DNA of 64,000 nt from VAZQ01 sp046733355. GTDB lineage: Bacteria; Pseudomonadota; Alphaproteobacteria; Rhizobiales; Xanthobacteraceae. The stretch spans positions 1 to 64,000 of the forward strand of contig JBKPOZ010000173.1 of NCBI GenBank assembly GCA_046733355.1, given 5' to 3'. A program made the translations under genes and the position numbers. The notes under the pieces are model-generated. The model did no database searches. It was not told where the DNA came from and saw only the letters and a program-made list of their open reading frames with translations. The stretch's first letter is position 1. The number at the start of each line of letters is the position of its first letter. This document shows positions 15,696 through 24,128 of the stretch, piece after piece.

Positions 15696-16772
15696 GTGGA
15701 AAAGGTCGAAGTGGCGGTGATCGGCACCGGGTGGTGCGGCGGCATCCGTGCCGAAACGCTTGCACGCTCGGCTCTGGTCGATCGACTGCACATTTGTGAG
15801 ATCCGTCCCGACCGCCTCGCCGAGGTGAAGGCGCTCACCAGGCCCGCGTCCGCTACGCTCGATTACAGAGATATTCTGAACAACCCGGCGATCTCGGTGG
15901 TGTATGTCTGCACCACGCCCGAGCAGAACCACTATCCGATTGCGCGCGATTGCCTCAAAGCCGGCAAGAACGTGCTCCTCGAAAAGCCCATTGCGATGCA
16001 GCTGTGGGAGGCGGACGAGCTGATCACGCTGGCAAAGCGCGGGCAGCTCAAATTCACCATCGGCTATTCGCAAAGATTCAATCCCAAATTCGCCTACGCC
16101 AAGAAGAAGATCACGGACGGCACGCTCGGCAAGGTGGTCTCGGTCATGGTCAGCCGGCACCTGAGCCGCGGCCTCGGTGCCAAGATCGCAAAGCGGGTGC
16201 GACTCTCTCCGGTGGTCATGGAGTCGACGCACGATCTGGACTTTGTCTTTTGGCTCCTTGAGCCGGCGAAACCCGTGCGCGTCTACAGCCAGGGCGCATA
16301 CGGCTACATGCAGGCGGTCAACGGCTCCTACGATATCATGTGGTCCCTCGTGACCATGGACAACGGCATGGTTGTGACCATCGGCGGCGGCTGGAACCTG
16401 CCGCCCAGCTATCCGAATTATTGCGCGACCTGGGTCGAGATAACCGGCACCGAAGGCGCGCTCATTCTCGACGACACCCATCGCGACAACTGGCTCAACA
16501 CGGTTGCGGACGGCACGCGCTTTCCGATGTCGACGATGCCGGGCGAGCAGGTCCATCATGTATTCGCGGGGCAGATGGGACCCGAGACGATTCATTTTCT
16601 CGAGGCTTGCATTCGCGACAAGCCGGTCATGGTAACGCCCGAGAGCGCGCGCATGGTGATGGAGACCTACACGGCGGCCGATCTTTCCGCCGAGCGCAAT
16701 GCGCCCGTCGATTTGCCGCTTTCCAACGAGGCGCTCTCCGCCGTCGCCGATATGGCCGAGGCGAATGCATGA
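15696..16772 (+). CDS. Gfo/Idh/MocA-family oxidoreductase (first of a pair)
   Basis: The 358-residue protein has an N-terminal Rossmann domain with VAVIGTGWCGG (about 6-16) and the family motif EKPIA at about residues 96-100. It is followed by the substrate domain with the GYSQRFNPKF and HDLDFVFWLL segments; the latter holds a conserved D-x-x motif. The start is GTG 15696, with GGAGGA upstream. The product belongs to a large group of NAD(P)-dependent sugar and cyclitol dehydrogenases; substrate unknown. The stop overlaps the next gene by four bases, so a second family member is made in step with it. Confidence 0.88.
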   Translation: MEKVEVAVIGTGWCGGIRAETLARSALVDRLHICEIRPDRLAEVKALTRPASATLDYRDILNNPAISVVYVCTTPEQNHYPIARDCLKAGKNVLLEKPIAMQLWEADELITLAKRGQLKFTIGYSQRFNPKFAYAKKKITDGTLGKVVSVMVSRHLSRGLGAKIAKRVRLSPVVMESTHDLDFVFWLLEPAKPVRVYSQGAYGYMQAVNGSYDIMWSLVTMDNGMVVTIGGGWNLPPSYPNYCATWVEITGTEGALILDDTHRDNWLNTVADGTRFPMSTMPGEQVHHVFAGQMGPETIHFLEACIRDKPVMVTPESARMVMETYTAADLSAERNAPVDLPLSNEALSAVADMAEANA

Positions 16773-17884
16773 GAAAGCAACCGAAACCGCTCGGGCTGGC
16801 CATCGTTGGCGCAGGCCGCGTGGGGCTGTTTCGCGGCGAGGTCGCCGCGCGTCATCCAGCAGTGCAGTGGATCGGCATCGCCGAGAAAAATCACAACCGC
16901 GGCGTGTTCGTCGCGGACAAGATCGGCGCCGATTTCGTCACGCAAGACCACCGCGAGCTGCTCAAGCGCCCGGAAGTGACCTGCGCGATCATCGCCACCG
17001 ACGAGCACCTTCACGTGGATCCGATCATGGCGGCGGTGGAGCGTGGCGCGCCCATGCTCATCGAGAAGCCGCTCGCCACCGAGCTTGCCGAATCGGCACG
17101 CGTGCTCAAGGCGATCACGGACGCCAGGCTCGATGTGGTCGTCGGCTATACACAGCGCTTCCGCCGCAAATGGCTGGGACCGAAGGAGAAGGTGCGCACA
17201 GGCGCGCTCGGCGACGTCACCATGGTGACTTCGCGCGCCTTCATGAACCGGCTCGTCGCCATCGACAATTACAAGCGCACCGATGAGCCGAAATCGATCT
17301 CGCCCATGGTGATCTCGGGCACGCACGCGCTCGACATCGTCATGTGGTATCTGGAAACGAAGACTCCGGTGGAGTGTTACGCACGCTCGATCGATAAGGT
17401 GCTGGGGCCCACCTATCAGGGCATCGATGCCACCGCCGGGATGATCATGTTCGCGGACGGTACCGTCTATCATCTCAATATTTCCTGGGCGCTGCCAGTC
17501 ACCTGGCCGGGCGCGGTGTACAGTCTCGAAGTGGGCATCACCGGCACCGAAGGCGTGCTCACCATCGATGATACCCATCGCGACATCGTGCTTGCAGTCA
17601 GCTCGCCGCAGAACGAAGGCTACGCGCCGGATCAGCGCCGGCTCGTCGATTTCATGGGCAGCTACCCGCCCGGCGACATGGCGCTCGGCGAACTGCGCGG
17701 ACCCATGCGGGAAGAGACCGACTCCTGGCTCAATCGGGTTGCGCTCGGCATCCCGACGCAGGCAGCGACGGCGGCGGAGGCACACAACCGCTTGATGCTG
17801 ACCAAGGCGCTTGATCTTTCGGCAAAGCGCAAGCAGGCCGTGCGGCTGCCGCTCGAACCGGACGAGGAACGCGCCGCCGCATGA
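16769..17884 (+). CDS. Gfo/Idh/MocA-family oxidoreductase (second of a pair)
   Basis: The 371-residue protein is a paralogue of the one just upstream. It has LAIVGAGRVGLFRG near residues 9-22, EKPLATELAESARVLKAI after it, GYTQRFRRKW, and SPMVISGTHALDIVMWYLE with the His-Asp pair of the catalytic domain. ITGTEGVLTIDDTHRD is almost the same as ITGTEGALILDDTHRD in its partner, which shows a duplication. The two may form a heteromer or act one after the other. The start ATG overlaps the upstream stop. Confidence 0.88.
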   Translation: MRKQPKPLGLAIVGAGRVGLFRGEVAARHPAVQWIGIAEKNHNRGVFVADKIGADFVTQDHRELLKRPEVTCAIIATDEHLHVDPIMAAVERGAPMLIEKPLATELAESARVLKAITDARLDVVVGYTQRFRRKWLGPKEKVRTGALGDVTMVTSRAFMNRLVAIDNYKRTDEPKSISPMVISGTHALDIVMWYLETKTPVECYARSIDKVLGPTYQGIDATAGMIMFADGTVYHLNISWALPVTWPGAVYSLEVGITGTEGVLTIDDTHRDIVLAVSSPQNEGYAPDQRRLVDFMGSYPPGDMALGELRGPMREETDSWLNRVALGIPTQAATAAEAHNRLMLTKALDLSAKRKQAVRLPLEPDEERAAA

Positions 17885-17908
17885 GTCGAGCTTCCGGCGA
17901 CAGCTGAG

Positions 17909-20242
17909 ATGGATACGAAGACGCGCGAAAGCCGCCCAAGCCCGCGGGTGGAAGACGACGCCCTCGTCCGCGGATCGGGCCGCTTCATCGCCGATGCGCC
18001 CATGCCGGATCAGGTGATCGGCTTTTTCCTCCGCTCGCCTCATGCCTTTGCCGACATCCGTTCCATCGACACCGAAGTCGCACGCGCAGCGCCCGGCGTC
18101 GTCGCCGTGCTTACCGCGGCCGACATGGAGCAGGTCGGCAATGTCTCCCAGCATCCGCCGCTTGTCGGGCGCAGCGGCGGCAAGCTGATCGTGCCGCGCC
18201 GTCCTGCGCTTGCGGGTGCGACCGTGCGGCACGTCGGCGAGCCGGTCGCCCTCGTTGTCGCCGAGACGCTCGCGGGCGCGCAGGATGCGGCCGAGCTCAT
18301 CCTGGTGGATTACGCCGAGCGCGCTCCTGTCGTCGACGTGCGTGCGGCAGTGCGCCCGGACGCGCCGCAGATATGGCCGGAAGCGCCCGGCAATGTCGCG
18401 GTGGACTGGCCGGGGCCGGCTGAGAATCCGGACGCCAATGCGCGGGCCGTCGACGCAGCCTTTGCATCGGCTACGCACGTGGCGCGTGTTTCCGCCGTGC
18501 AGCAAAGGATCATGGTGGCGTCCATGGAGCCGCGCGGCGCCACCGCGGCCTACGACAAGTCAAGCGACAGCTATTTCCTGCGCTGCTGCTCGCAGAGCGC
18601 GCGCGTGTTGCGCGACGGCATGGCAACGGTGCTCGGCGTCCCCAACGAACGCCTGCGTGTCGTTACCGAGGATGTCGGCGGCGCGTTCGGTCTCAAGACC
18701 GGACCCTATCCGGAATATGCAGCGATATGCGTGGCCGCGCGCAAAATTGGACGGCCGGTGCACTGGATGTCGAGCCGCGCCGAGGCTTTTCTCAGCGACA
18801 ATCACGCGCGCGACACCTATGACGAGGCGGAGCTCGCGATCGACGGACGCGGCAGGTTTCTCGCGCTGCGCATCCGGCATGCCGCAAATATGGGCGCCTA
18901 CATCGGAGCGGTGGGTGCGCATATCCAGGTGTTTAATTTTTCGCGCTGCCTGCCCTGCATGTACGATATCCCGCTGATCGACGTCGGCGTGCGTTGCATT
19001 TTCACCAATACGACACCGACGGCGCCCTATCGCGGCGCGGGCCGTCCCGAAGCAAATTTTCTCGTTGAGCGAACGGTCGAAGAAGCCGCCCGCATCACCG
19101 GCATCGACCCCGCCAGGCTGCGCCGGCGTAATTTCATCAAGCCGTCCGCAATGCCGTACAAAACGCCAGTGGGCACCACCATCGACAGCGGCGAGTTCGA
19201 GGCGCTGCTCGACGAGGCGCTGGCACTGGCTGAGTACGAGCATCTCAAGCAACGCAAGCGCGCATCCGCCAGGCGCGGCCGCTTTCGCGGGCTGGGCATC
19301 TCCTGCATGCTGGAGCATTCGGGCGCGGCTCCCCTGGAAGCTGCATCGCTCGCTTTTCCAGGCGGCGAGAAGCTCGTGCTCGGCTTGAACGTGCAGTCGA
19401 CCGGCCAGGGTCACGCCACCACGTTTCCTCTGGTCCTGGCAGAACGCCTCGGTATTTCTGCGAGGCAAATCGAACACCGCCACGGAGATTCGGCGCTGGA
19501 GCTTGCGGGCTATGCCTCTGTCGGCTCCCGCGGCGCGATGGTGGTGAGCCACACGATGCTCAAAGTGGCCGACGCGATGCTCGCCAAGGCCAAGCCGATC
19601 GCCGCGACCGTGCTCGAAGCGGCCGAGGCCGACATCGAGTACGGGGACGGCCGTTTCAATGTGGTGGGAACGGATCGCACCATCTCGCTGTTCGATGTCG
19701 CCGCGCGCGCGAGGGAGATGAAACAGCGCGGTGAAATAGCCGAGGACCTCGACACGAAAGGCACCGCCGAAACACCCCTTACATTTCCAAACGGGTGTCA
19801 CATCGCCGAAATTGAAATCGATCCGGCGACAGGCGAGATCGACCTTACGAGCTATGTAGCGGTCGACGATTGCGGCAATGCGCTCAATCCCATGATTGTC
19901 GAAGGCCAGGTGCACGGATCCGTGGCGCAGGGCCTGGGTCAGGCGCTGTGGGAGAAAGCCGTCTATGACAACGAGAGTGGGCAGCTCATCACCGGCTCGT
20001 TCATGGACTATCCGATCCCGCACCCCCTGGACATGCCGGCGATAAAAGATGCCCTGCGGCTCGTTCCCGCACGCACCAATCCGTTAGGCGTGAAAGGCGC
20101 GGGCGAAGCGGGCACCACCGCCGCCATTGCCGCCGTGATGAACGCAATTGCCGATGCGATCCCGGGCGGCGCCGGCGCGCAACTCGACATGCCCGCTACG
20201 CGCGAGAAGGTCTGGCGCGCCTGCCGCGCCGCGGTGGCTTAA
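17909..20242 (+). CDS. Xanthine dehydrogenase-family molybdopterin-binding large subunit
   Basis: The 777-residue protein has the aldehyde oxidase/xanthine dehydrogenase a/b hammerhead domain at the N-terminus (GRFIADAPMPDQVIGFFLRSPHAFADI). The molybdenum-cofactor domain follows, with EDVGGAFGLKTGPYPEYA, APYRGAGRPEANF and the C-terminal GVKGAGEAGTT that carries the catalytic Glu. The AYRGAGR-type loop, in place of AYXCSFR, marks a form II or general hydroxylase rather than true CO dehydrogenase. No FeS (small) or FAD (medium) subunit gene is adjacent, which is unusual. It follows the Gfo pair by 24 bases and may share their transcript. Confidence 0.9.
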   Translation: MDTKTRESRPSPRVEDDALVRGSGRFIADAPMPDQVIGFFLRSPHAFADIRSIDTEVARAAPGVVAVLTAADMEQVGNVSQHPPLVGRSGGKLIVPRRPALAGATVRHVGEPVALVVAETLAGAQDAAELILVDYAERAPVVDVRAAVRPDAPQIWPEAPGNVAVDWPGPAENPDANARAVDAAFASATHVARVSAVQQRIMVASMEPRGATAAYDKSSDSYFLRCCSQSARVLRDGMATVLGVPNERLRVVTEDVGGAFGLKTGPYPEYAAICVAARKIGRPVHWMSSRAEAFLSDNHARDTYDEAELAIDGRGRFLALRIRHAANMGAYIGAVGAHIQVFNFSRCLPCMYDIPLIDVGVRCIFTNTTPTAPYRGAGRPEANFLVERTVEEAARITGIDPARLRRRNFIKPSAMPYKTPVGTTIDSGEFEALLDEALALAEYEHLKQRKRASARRGRFRGLGISCMLEHSGAAPLEAASLAFPGGEKLVLGLNVQSTGQGHATTFPLVLAERLGISARQIEHRHGDSALELAGYASVGSRGAMVVSHTMLKVADAMLAKAKPIAATVLEAAEADIEYGDGRFNVVGTDRTISLFDVAARAREMKQRGEIAEDLDTKGTAETPLTFPNGCHIAEIEIDPATGEIDLTSYVAVDDCGNALNPMIVEGQVHGSVAQGLGQALWEKAVYDNESGQLITGSFMDYPIPHPLDMPAIKDALRLVPARTNPLGVKGAGEAGTTAAIAAVMNAIADAIPGGAGAQLDMPATREKVWRACRAAVA

Positions 20243-20250
20243 ACCCTCAA

Positions 20251-20330
20251 CGTCATGGCTGCTTGTCACGGCCATCCACGTCTTGTTCCTAAAAAAACGT
20301 GGATGCGCGGGCCAAGCCCGCGCATGACGT
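20251..20330. repeat. Palindromic repeat, CGTCATGG / CATGACG family
   Basis: cgtcatggctgcttgtcacggccatccacgt and acgtggatgcgcgggccaagcccgcgcatgacg pair over most of their length, closed by an A-rich loop (ttcctaaaaaaa). It lies between convergent genes for the molybdopterin enzyme and the aldehyde dehydrogenase. It could act as a bidirectional terminator. Related copies lie at 10338 and 14730. Confidence 0.75.
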
Positions 20331-20337
20331 GCGCTGC

Positions 20338-21765
20338 TTAGGCCTGCGAGATGAACTTCGTGTTGAGGTAGGCGCTTAGGCCCTCGATGCCGCCTTCGCT
20401 GCCGTGCCCCGACTCTTTGACGCCGCCGAACGGCGTCTCCGGAGTGGACACCGCAACGGAGTTGACGCCCACCATGCCCGACTCGATTGCGTCGCCGATG
20501 GCGGTAGCCGTCGCGTTCGAAGTGGTGAAGGCATACGCCGCCAAGCCAAACGGCAGCGAATTCGCGCGCTCGACCACTTCATCGAACGTCTTGAATGTCA
20601 CGATCGGCGCCACGGGCCCGAACGGCTCCTGGGTCATGATCATGGAATCGTCGGGCACATCCGTGACCACCGTCGGCTCGTAGAAATAACCCTGGTTGCC
20701 GTGGCGCTTGCCGCCCGTGACCACATTGCCGCCGCGGCTCTTGGCGTCCGCGACGAACTTCTCCATGGCATCGACGCGCCGGACGTTGGCCATCGGTCCC
20801 ATGGTGATGCCTTTCTCCATGCCGTCGCCAAGCTTGATGCCTTTGGCATATTCGGTAAAGCGGGACAGGAACTTCTTGTAGACCGGCTCTTGCACATAAA
20901 AGCGCGTCGGCGAGATGCAGACCTGGCCGGCATTGCGAAATTTGAACGCCGCAATGGTGTCGGCCGCCTTGTCGGGATCAGCGTCGGCAAACACCACGAC
21001 CGGAGAATGCCCGCCCAGCTCCATGGTGGTGCGCTTCATGCCTTTGGCCGCGAGCGCCGCGAGATGCTTGCCGACCGGAATGGACCCGGTGAAGGAAATC
21101 TTGCGCACCTCGTCCTTGGCCAGCAGATGCTCCGAAACCTCCGACGGCACGCCGAACACAAGGTTGAGGACGCCCGCGGGCAAGCCGGCATCGATAAAGC
21201 AACGCACCAGCTCGACACACGACCCCGGCGTCTCCTCGGATGCCTTGAGAATGAGCGCGCAACCCGCCGCCAACGCGCCACCAACCTTGCGCGTCGGCGT
21301 GAGCACGGGGAAATTCCACGGCGTAAACGCCGCGACGATGCCCACCGGCTCAGGGATCACCAGCTGGCGCGTTCCCTTCGCGCGTCCGGGCACGATCCGG
21401 CCGTAGCTGCGCCGTCCTTCTTCGGCATACCAGTCGATGATGTCGGCAGAAGTGGTGACCTCGGCGCGCGCTTCGGGGTAAGTCTTACCCTGCTCCTGCA
21501 CCAGAACTTTTGAAATAGCGTCATAACGCTCGCGCAGCAGATCGGCGGCCTTGTGCATGATCTTTGCGCGGTCATAGGGAGATGTCGCGCGCCACACGGC
21601 GAAGCCTTTCTTCGCGGCGGCAAGCGCCTCATCGAGCTCGGCCTTGCTCGCATGGGGCAGTTGCGCCAGCGGCTTGCCGGTCGCGGGATTGAGCACCTCC
21701 TCGCTGTTGCGGTTGCCGCCGTTGAGCCACTTGCCGCCGATATAGAGCCCGAGTTCCGTATACAT
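20338..21765 (-). CDS. NAD(P)-dependent aldehyde dehydrogenase, GabD-like (possible sulfoacetaldehyde dehydrogenase)
   Basis: The 475-residue protein is a standard aldehyde dehydrogenase: FTPWNFPVLTPTRKVGGALAAGC at 147-169, the general base Glu249 in MELGGHSP, and the nucleophile Cys283 in AGQVCISPTR. It most resembles succinate-semialdehyde dehydrogenases. SafD and TauG, which oxidise sulfoacetaldehyde to sulfoacetate, and the sulfolactaldehyde dehydrogenases belong to the same family. Since Pta, Xsc and SauS are next to it, sulfoacetaldehyde is a reasonable candidate substrate, but this is inference. It lies downstream of pta on the same strand with an 85-base gap. Confidence 0.85.
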   Translation of the reverse strand: MYTELGLYIGGKWLNGGNRNSEEVLNPATGKPLAQLPHASKAELDEALAAAKKGFAVWRATSPYDRAKIMHKAADLLRERYDAISKVLVQEQGKTYPEARAEVTTSADIIDWYAEEGRRSYGRIVPGRAKGTRQLVIPEPVGIVAAFTPWNFPVLTPTRKVGGALAAGCALILKASEETPGSCVELVRCFIDAGLPAGVLNLVFGVPSEVSEHLLAKDEVRKISFTGSIPVGKHLAALAAKGMKRTTMELGGHSPVVVFADADPDKAADTIAAFKFRNAGQVCISPTRFYVQEPVYKKFLSRFTEYAKGIKLGDGMEKGITMGPMANVRRVDAMEKFVADAKSRGGNVVTGGKRHGNQGYFYEPTVVTDVPDDSMIMTQEPFGPVAPIVTFKTFDEVVERANSLPFGLAAYAFTTSNATATAIGDAIESGMVGVNSVAVSTPETPFGGVKESGHGSEGGIEGLSAYLNTKFISQA

Positions 21766-21850
21766 GAGCGCCTCGCAATTTCAGGATGTTGAATATGGGA
21801 ATTCCGTGCTGCAGTTAGCATAGGCGTCTGCGCAATGCACGTTGCCGCGG

Positions 21851-22876
21851 TCAGCCCATCGCCAGCGCGACCGCGCAGGTGGTGACGATGTCATCCACGC
21901 TCGCGCCGCGCGACAGATCGCTGATCGGTTTGGCAAAGCCCTGCAGAAAAGGCCCGATCGCCTTCGCTCCCCCGAGCCATTGCGTGAGCTTGTAGCCGAT
22001 ATTGCCGGCATCGAGATCGGGAAAGATCAGCACATTCGCCTGCCCCGCCACCGCGCTCGGCGCCTTTATCTTCTTCTGAGCGACCGCGGGAACCAGCGCA
22101 GCATCGGCCTGTAGCTCGCCGTCGACGAGCAGCCGCGGCGCTCGTTCGCGCAGAATCGCGACAGCGCGATGCACCTTGTCCACCTTCTCGTGTTGCGCGC
22201 TGCCATGCGTCGAGAAAGAGAGCAGGGCGACGCGTGCAGGCTCATGCAGCAGCTTCTCGGCGCTCGCTGCGGAGGCCATGGCAATGTCGGCAAGCTCCTC
22301 CGGGGTTGGCGCGGCGTTCACCGCACAATCGGCAAACACAAACGCCCTCTCGCCTCGGCCCAGGAAATCCGGCACCATGATGAGAAAATAGCTCGAGGGC
22401 AGCGCAATCCCGGGCGCAAGCCCGATCGTCAACAGCCCCGCTTCGATCACGCGCCGCGTCGGATTCTGTGCGCCCGCCACCATGACGGCGGCATCGCCTT
22501 GGCGCACCATCATGCCGCCGAAATAAAGTGGCCTCGCCACCAGCCTGCAGGCCATGCCGGATGTCATTGACGGCCGACTGGCGGCGCAGGCGGACGCATA
22601 GCACTCCAATCGCGCGTTGCGGCGCGGATCGATCATCTCGATTCCGGAGACATCGAGCATCGAGCGGGCCGCCGTCTGCGCTATTGTCTCCTCGCTGCCG
22701 AGAAGGATGGGAAGGGCGAGTTTTTCCTCGCGCAGCCGGCAGGCGGCGGCGAGCACGCGCTCGTCCTCGCCCTCGGGTAGCGCAACCTTGCGCAAGTCGG
22801 CGCGTGCGTGATTAAAAACCTCGCCGAGCAAATCCATCAGGGTCAGCTTAACAAACATAATCGTGCCCAGAGGCAT
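21851..22876 (-). CDS. pta: Phosphate acetyltransferase
   Basis: Pta converts acetyl phosphate and CoA to acetyl-CoA and phosphate. This is a short, single-domain form of about 330-341 residues with LRKVALPEGEDERVLAAACRL near the start, FGGMMVRQGDAAVMVAGAQNPTRRVIEAG, VFADCAVNAAPTPEELADIA, LLSFSTHGSA and ANVLIFPDLDAGNIGYKLTQ. Acetyl phosphate is what Xsc makes, and pta genes commonly accompany xsc. The true start is uncertain: Met codons at 22876, 22858 and 22837 are in frame, none with a strong ribosome binding site. The 22837 start gives the family's usual N-terminus. The gene is divergent from citrate synthase with almost no space between them. Confidence 0.92.
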   Translation of the reverse strand: MPLGTIMFVKLTLMDLLGEVFNHARADLRKVALPEGEDERVLAAACRLREEKLALPILLGSEETIAQTAARSMLDVSGIEMIDPRRNARLECYASACAASRPSMTSGMACRLVARPLYFGGMMVRQGDAAVMVAGAQNPTRRVIEAGLLTIGLAPGIALPSSYFLIMVPDFLGRGERAFVFADCAVNAAPTPEELADIAMASAASAEKLLHEPARVALLSFSTHGSAQHEKVDKVHRAVAILRERAPRLLVDGELQADAALVPAVAQKKIKAPSAVAGQANVLIFPDLDAGNIGYKLTQWLGGAKAIGPFLQGFAKPISDLSRGASVDDIVTTCAVALAMG

Positions 22877-22878
22877 CC

Positions 22879-24021
22879 ATGGCGGAAACGACCGAGGCCA
22901 TCAAGATTCATCGGGGATTGAAAGGTGTCTATTTCGAGCGGTCAGCATGCACTTTCATCGACGGCAGGGCCGGCGACCTGCGTTACCGCGGCTATTCCAT
23001 TCATGATCTCGCCGAGCATTCAAGCTTCGAGGAGACCGCGTGGCTGCTCCTGCACGGCGACTTACCCAGCGCGGCGCAGCTTTCCGCGTTCGACGGCGAT
23101 CTGAAAGCGGCCCGCAGCCTGCCTGAGCCGATCTACGGCGTCATCCGGTTTATGAAATCCGCGCATCCGATGGACACCTTGCGCACCGCGGTCTCGGCGC
23201 TCTCCGCTTTTGATTCTGACGTGGCCGACAATTCCCGCGAGGCGGTGTTGCGCAAGGCCATTCGCCTCACCTCGCAGGTCGCCATGATCGTGACCGCGCA
23301 TTCGCGCATCCGCGAGGGCCGCGAGCCGGTATCGCCCGATCGGGCGCTGAGCCATGCCGCCAATCTGCTGTGGATGCTGAAAGGCAAGAAGCCGAGCGCC
23401 GACGCCGCGCAGCTCATCGATCGCGATCTCGTTCTGCACGCGGAGCATGGGTCGAACGCCTCCTCGTTCGCGGCGCGCGTGGTGGTTGGCACCGCGGCCA
23501 ATCTGCACGCCGCGATCACCGCAGCGATTGCCGCACTGTCCGGTCCCGCCCACGGCGGCGCCGCGGAAGACGTCATGAAGATGGCGGAAGAAATCGGCGA
23601 TCCGGCGCGCGCCGCAGAATACGTGCGCGCAAAGCGCAAGGCGGGCGAGCCGGTCACCGGGTTCGGCCATCGCGTCTACCGCGCCGAAGATCCGCGCGCG
23701 CGGCACATGCGCGCAGGCGTAGAGAAGCTGTCAAAGGAAATGGGCGAGCCTCGCTGGTACGAAATTCTGCAAGCGGTGGTACAGGCGATGGCGCCTTACG
23801 CGCGCCACGGCGTCAACGTGAACGTCGATTTCTATTCCGGCGTCGTCTATCACCTGCTCGGCATTCCGCGGGATCTGTTCGTGCCGATCTTTGCGGTGGG
23901 AAGGGTGCCGGGATGGGTGGTCCAGGTGCTCGAACAAATAGAAAATAACATTCTGATCCGCCCTTTGACGCTCTACAACGGACCCGAGCGGCGCAGCTAT
24001 CGACCCGTTGCGCAGCGGTAA
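22879..24021 (+). CDS. Citrate synthase (short 2-methylcitrate/citrate type)
   Basis: The 380-residue protein starts IHRGLKGVYFERSACTFIDGRAGDLRYRGY, as in the short citrate/methylcitrate synthases. The catalytic residues can be placed: His225 in GPAHGGA, His264 in GFGHRVY and Asp317 in NVDFYSG. The AEHGSNAS motif is also present. It condenses acetyl-CoA (or propionyl-CoA) with oxaloacetate. Its place between pta and the transporter and xsc genes suggests it draws acetyl-CoA from the sulfonate route into the TCA cycle. A prp locus is not seen, so a methylcitrate role is less likely but not excluded. Confidence 0.9.
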   Translation: MAETTEAIKIHRGLKGVYFERSACTFIDGRAGDLRYRGYSIHDLAEHSSFEETAWLLLHGDLPSAAQLSAFDGDLKAARSLPEPIYGVIRFMKSAHPMDTLRTAVSALSAFDSDVADNSREAVLRKAIRLTSQVAMIVTAHSRIREGREPVSPDRALSHAANLLWMLKGKKPSADAAQLIDRDLVLHAEHGSNASSFAARVVVGTAANLHAAITAAIAALSGPAHGGAAEDVMKMAEEIGDPARAAEYVRAKRKAGEPVTGFGHRVYRAEDPRARHMRAGVEKLSKEMGEPRWYEILQAVVQAMAPYARHGVNVNVDFYSGVVYHLLGIPRDLFVPIFAVGRVPGWVVQVLEQIENNILIRPLTLYNGPERRSYRPVAQR

Positions 24022-24128
24022 CGAGTTCGCGCGTGGCGTTGCGGGCACGAGGTTGGTCTGCTTAGGGGGTGTCAGGCCCGCAATCACGGCACTAACCGGA
24101 ACCAATCCGGCAATTCAGGGAGGATAAT

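Noticed and set aside
16667..18505. 612-residue minus-strand frame across the Gfo and molybdopterin genes
   Set aside because: It crosses two well-supported genes on the other strand and has an Arg/His/Ala-rich composition typical of antisense frames.
18560..20023. 487-residue minus-strand frame inside the molybdopterin enzyme gene
   Set aside because: Shadow of the conserved large subunit; no motif of its own.
17909..20242. Aerobic CO dehydrogenase CoxL
   Set aside because: The loop reads AYRGAGR-like, not AYXCSFR, and coxS, coxM and accessory genes are missing.
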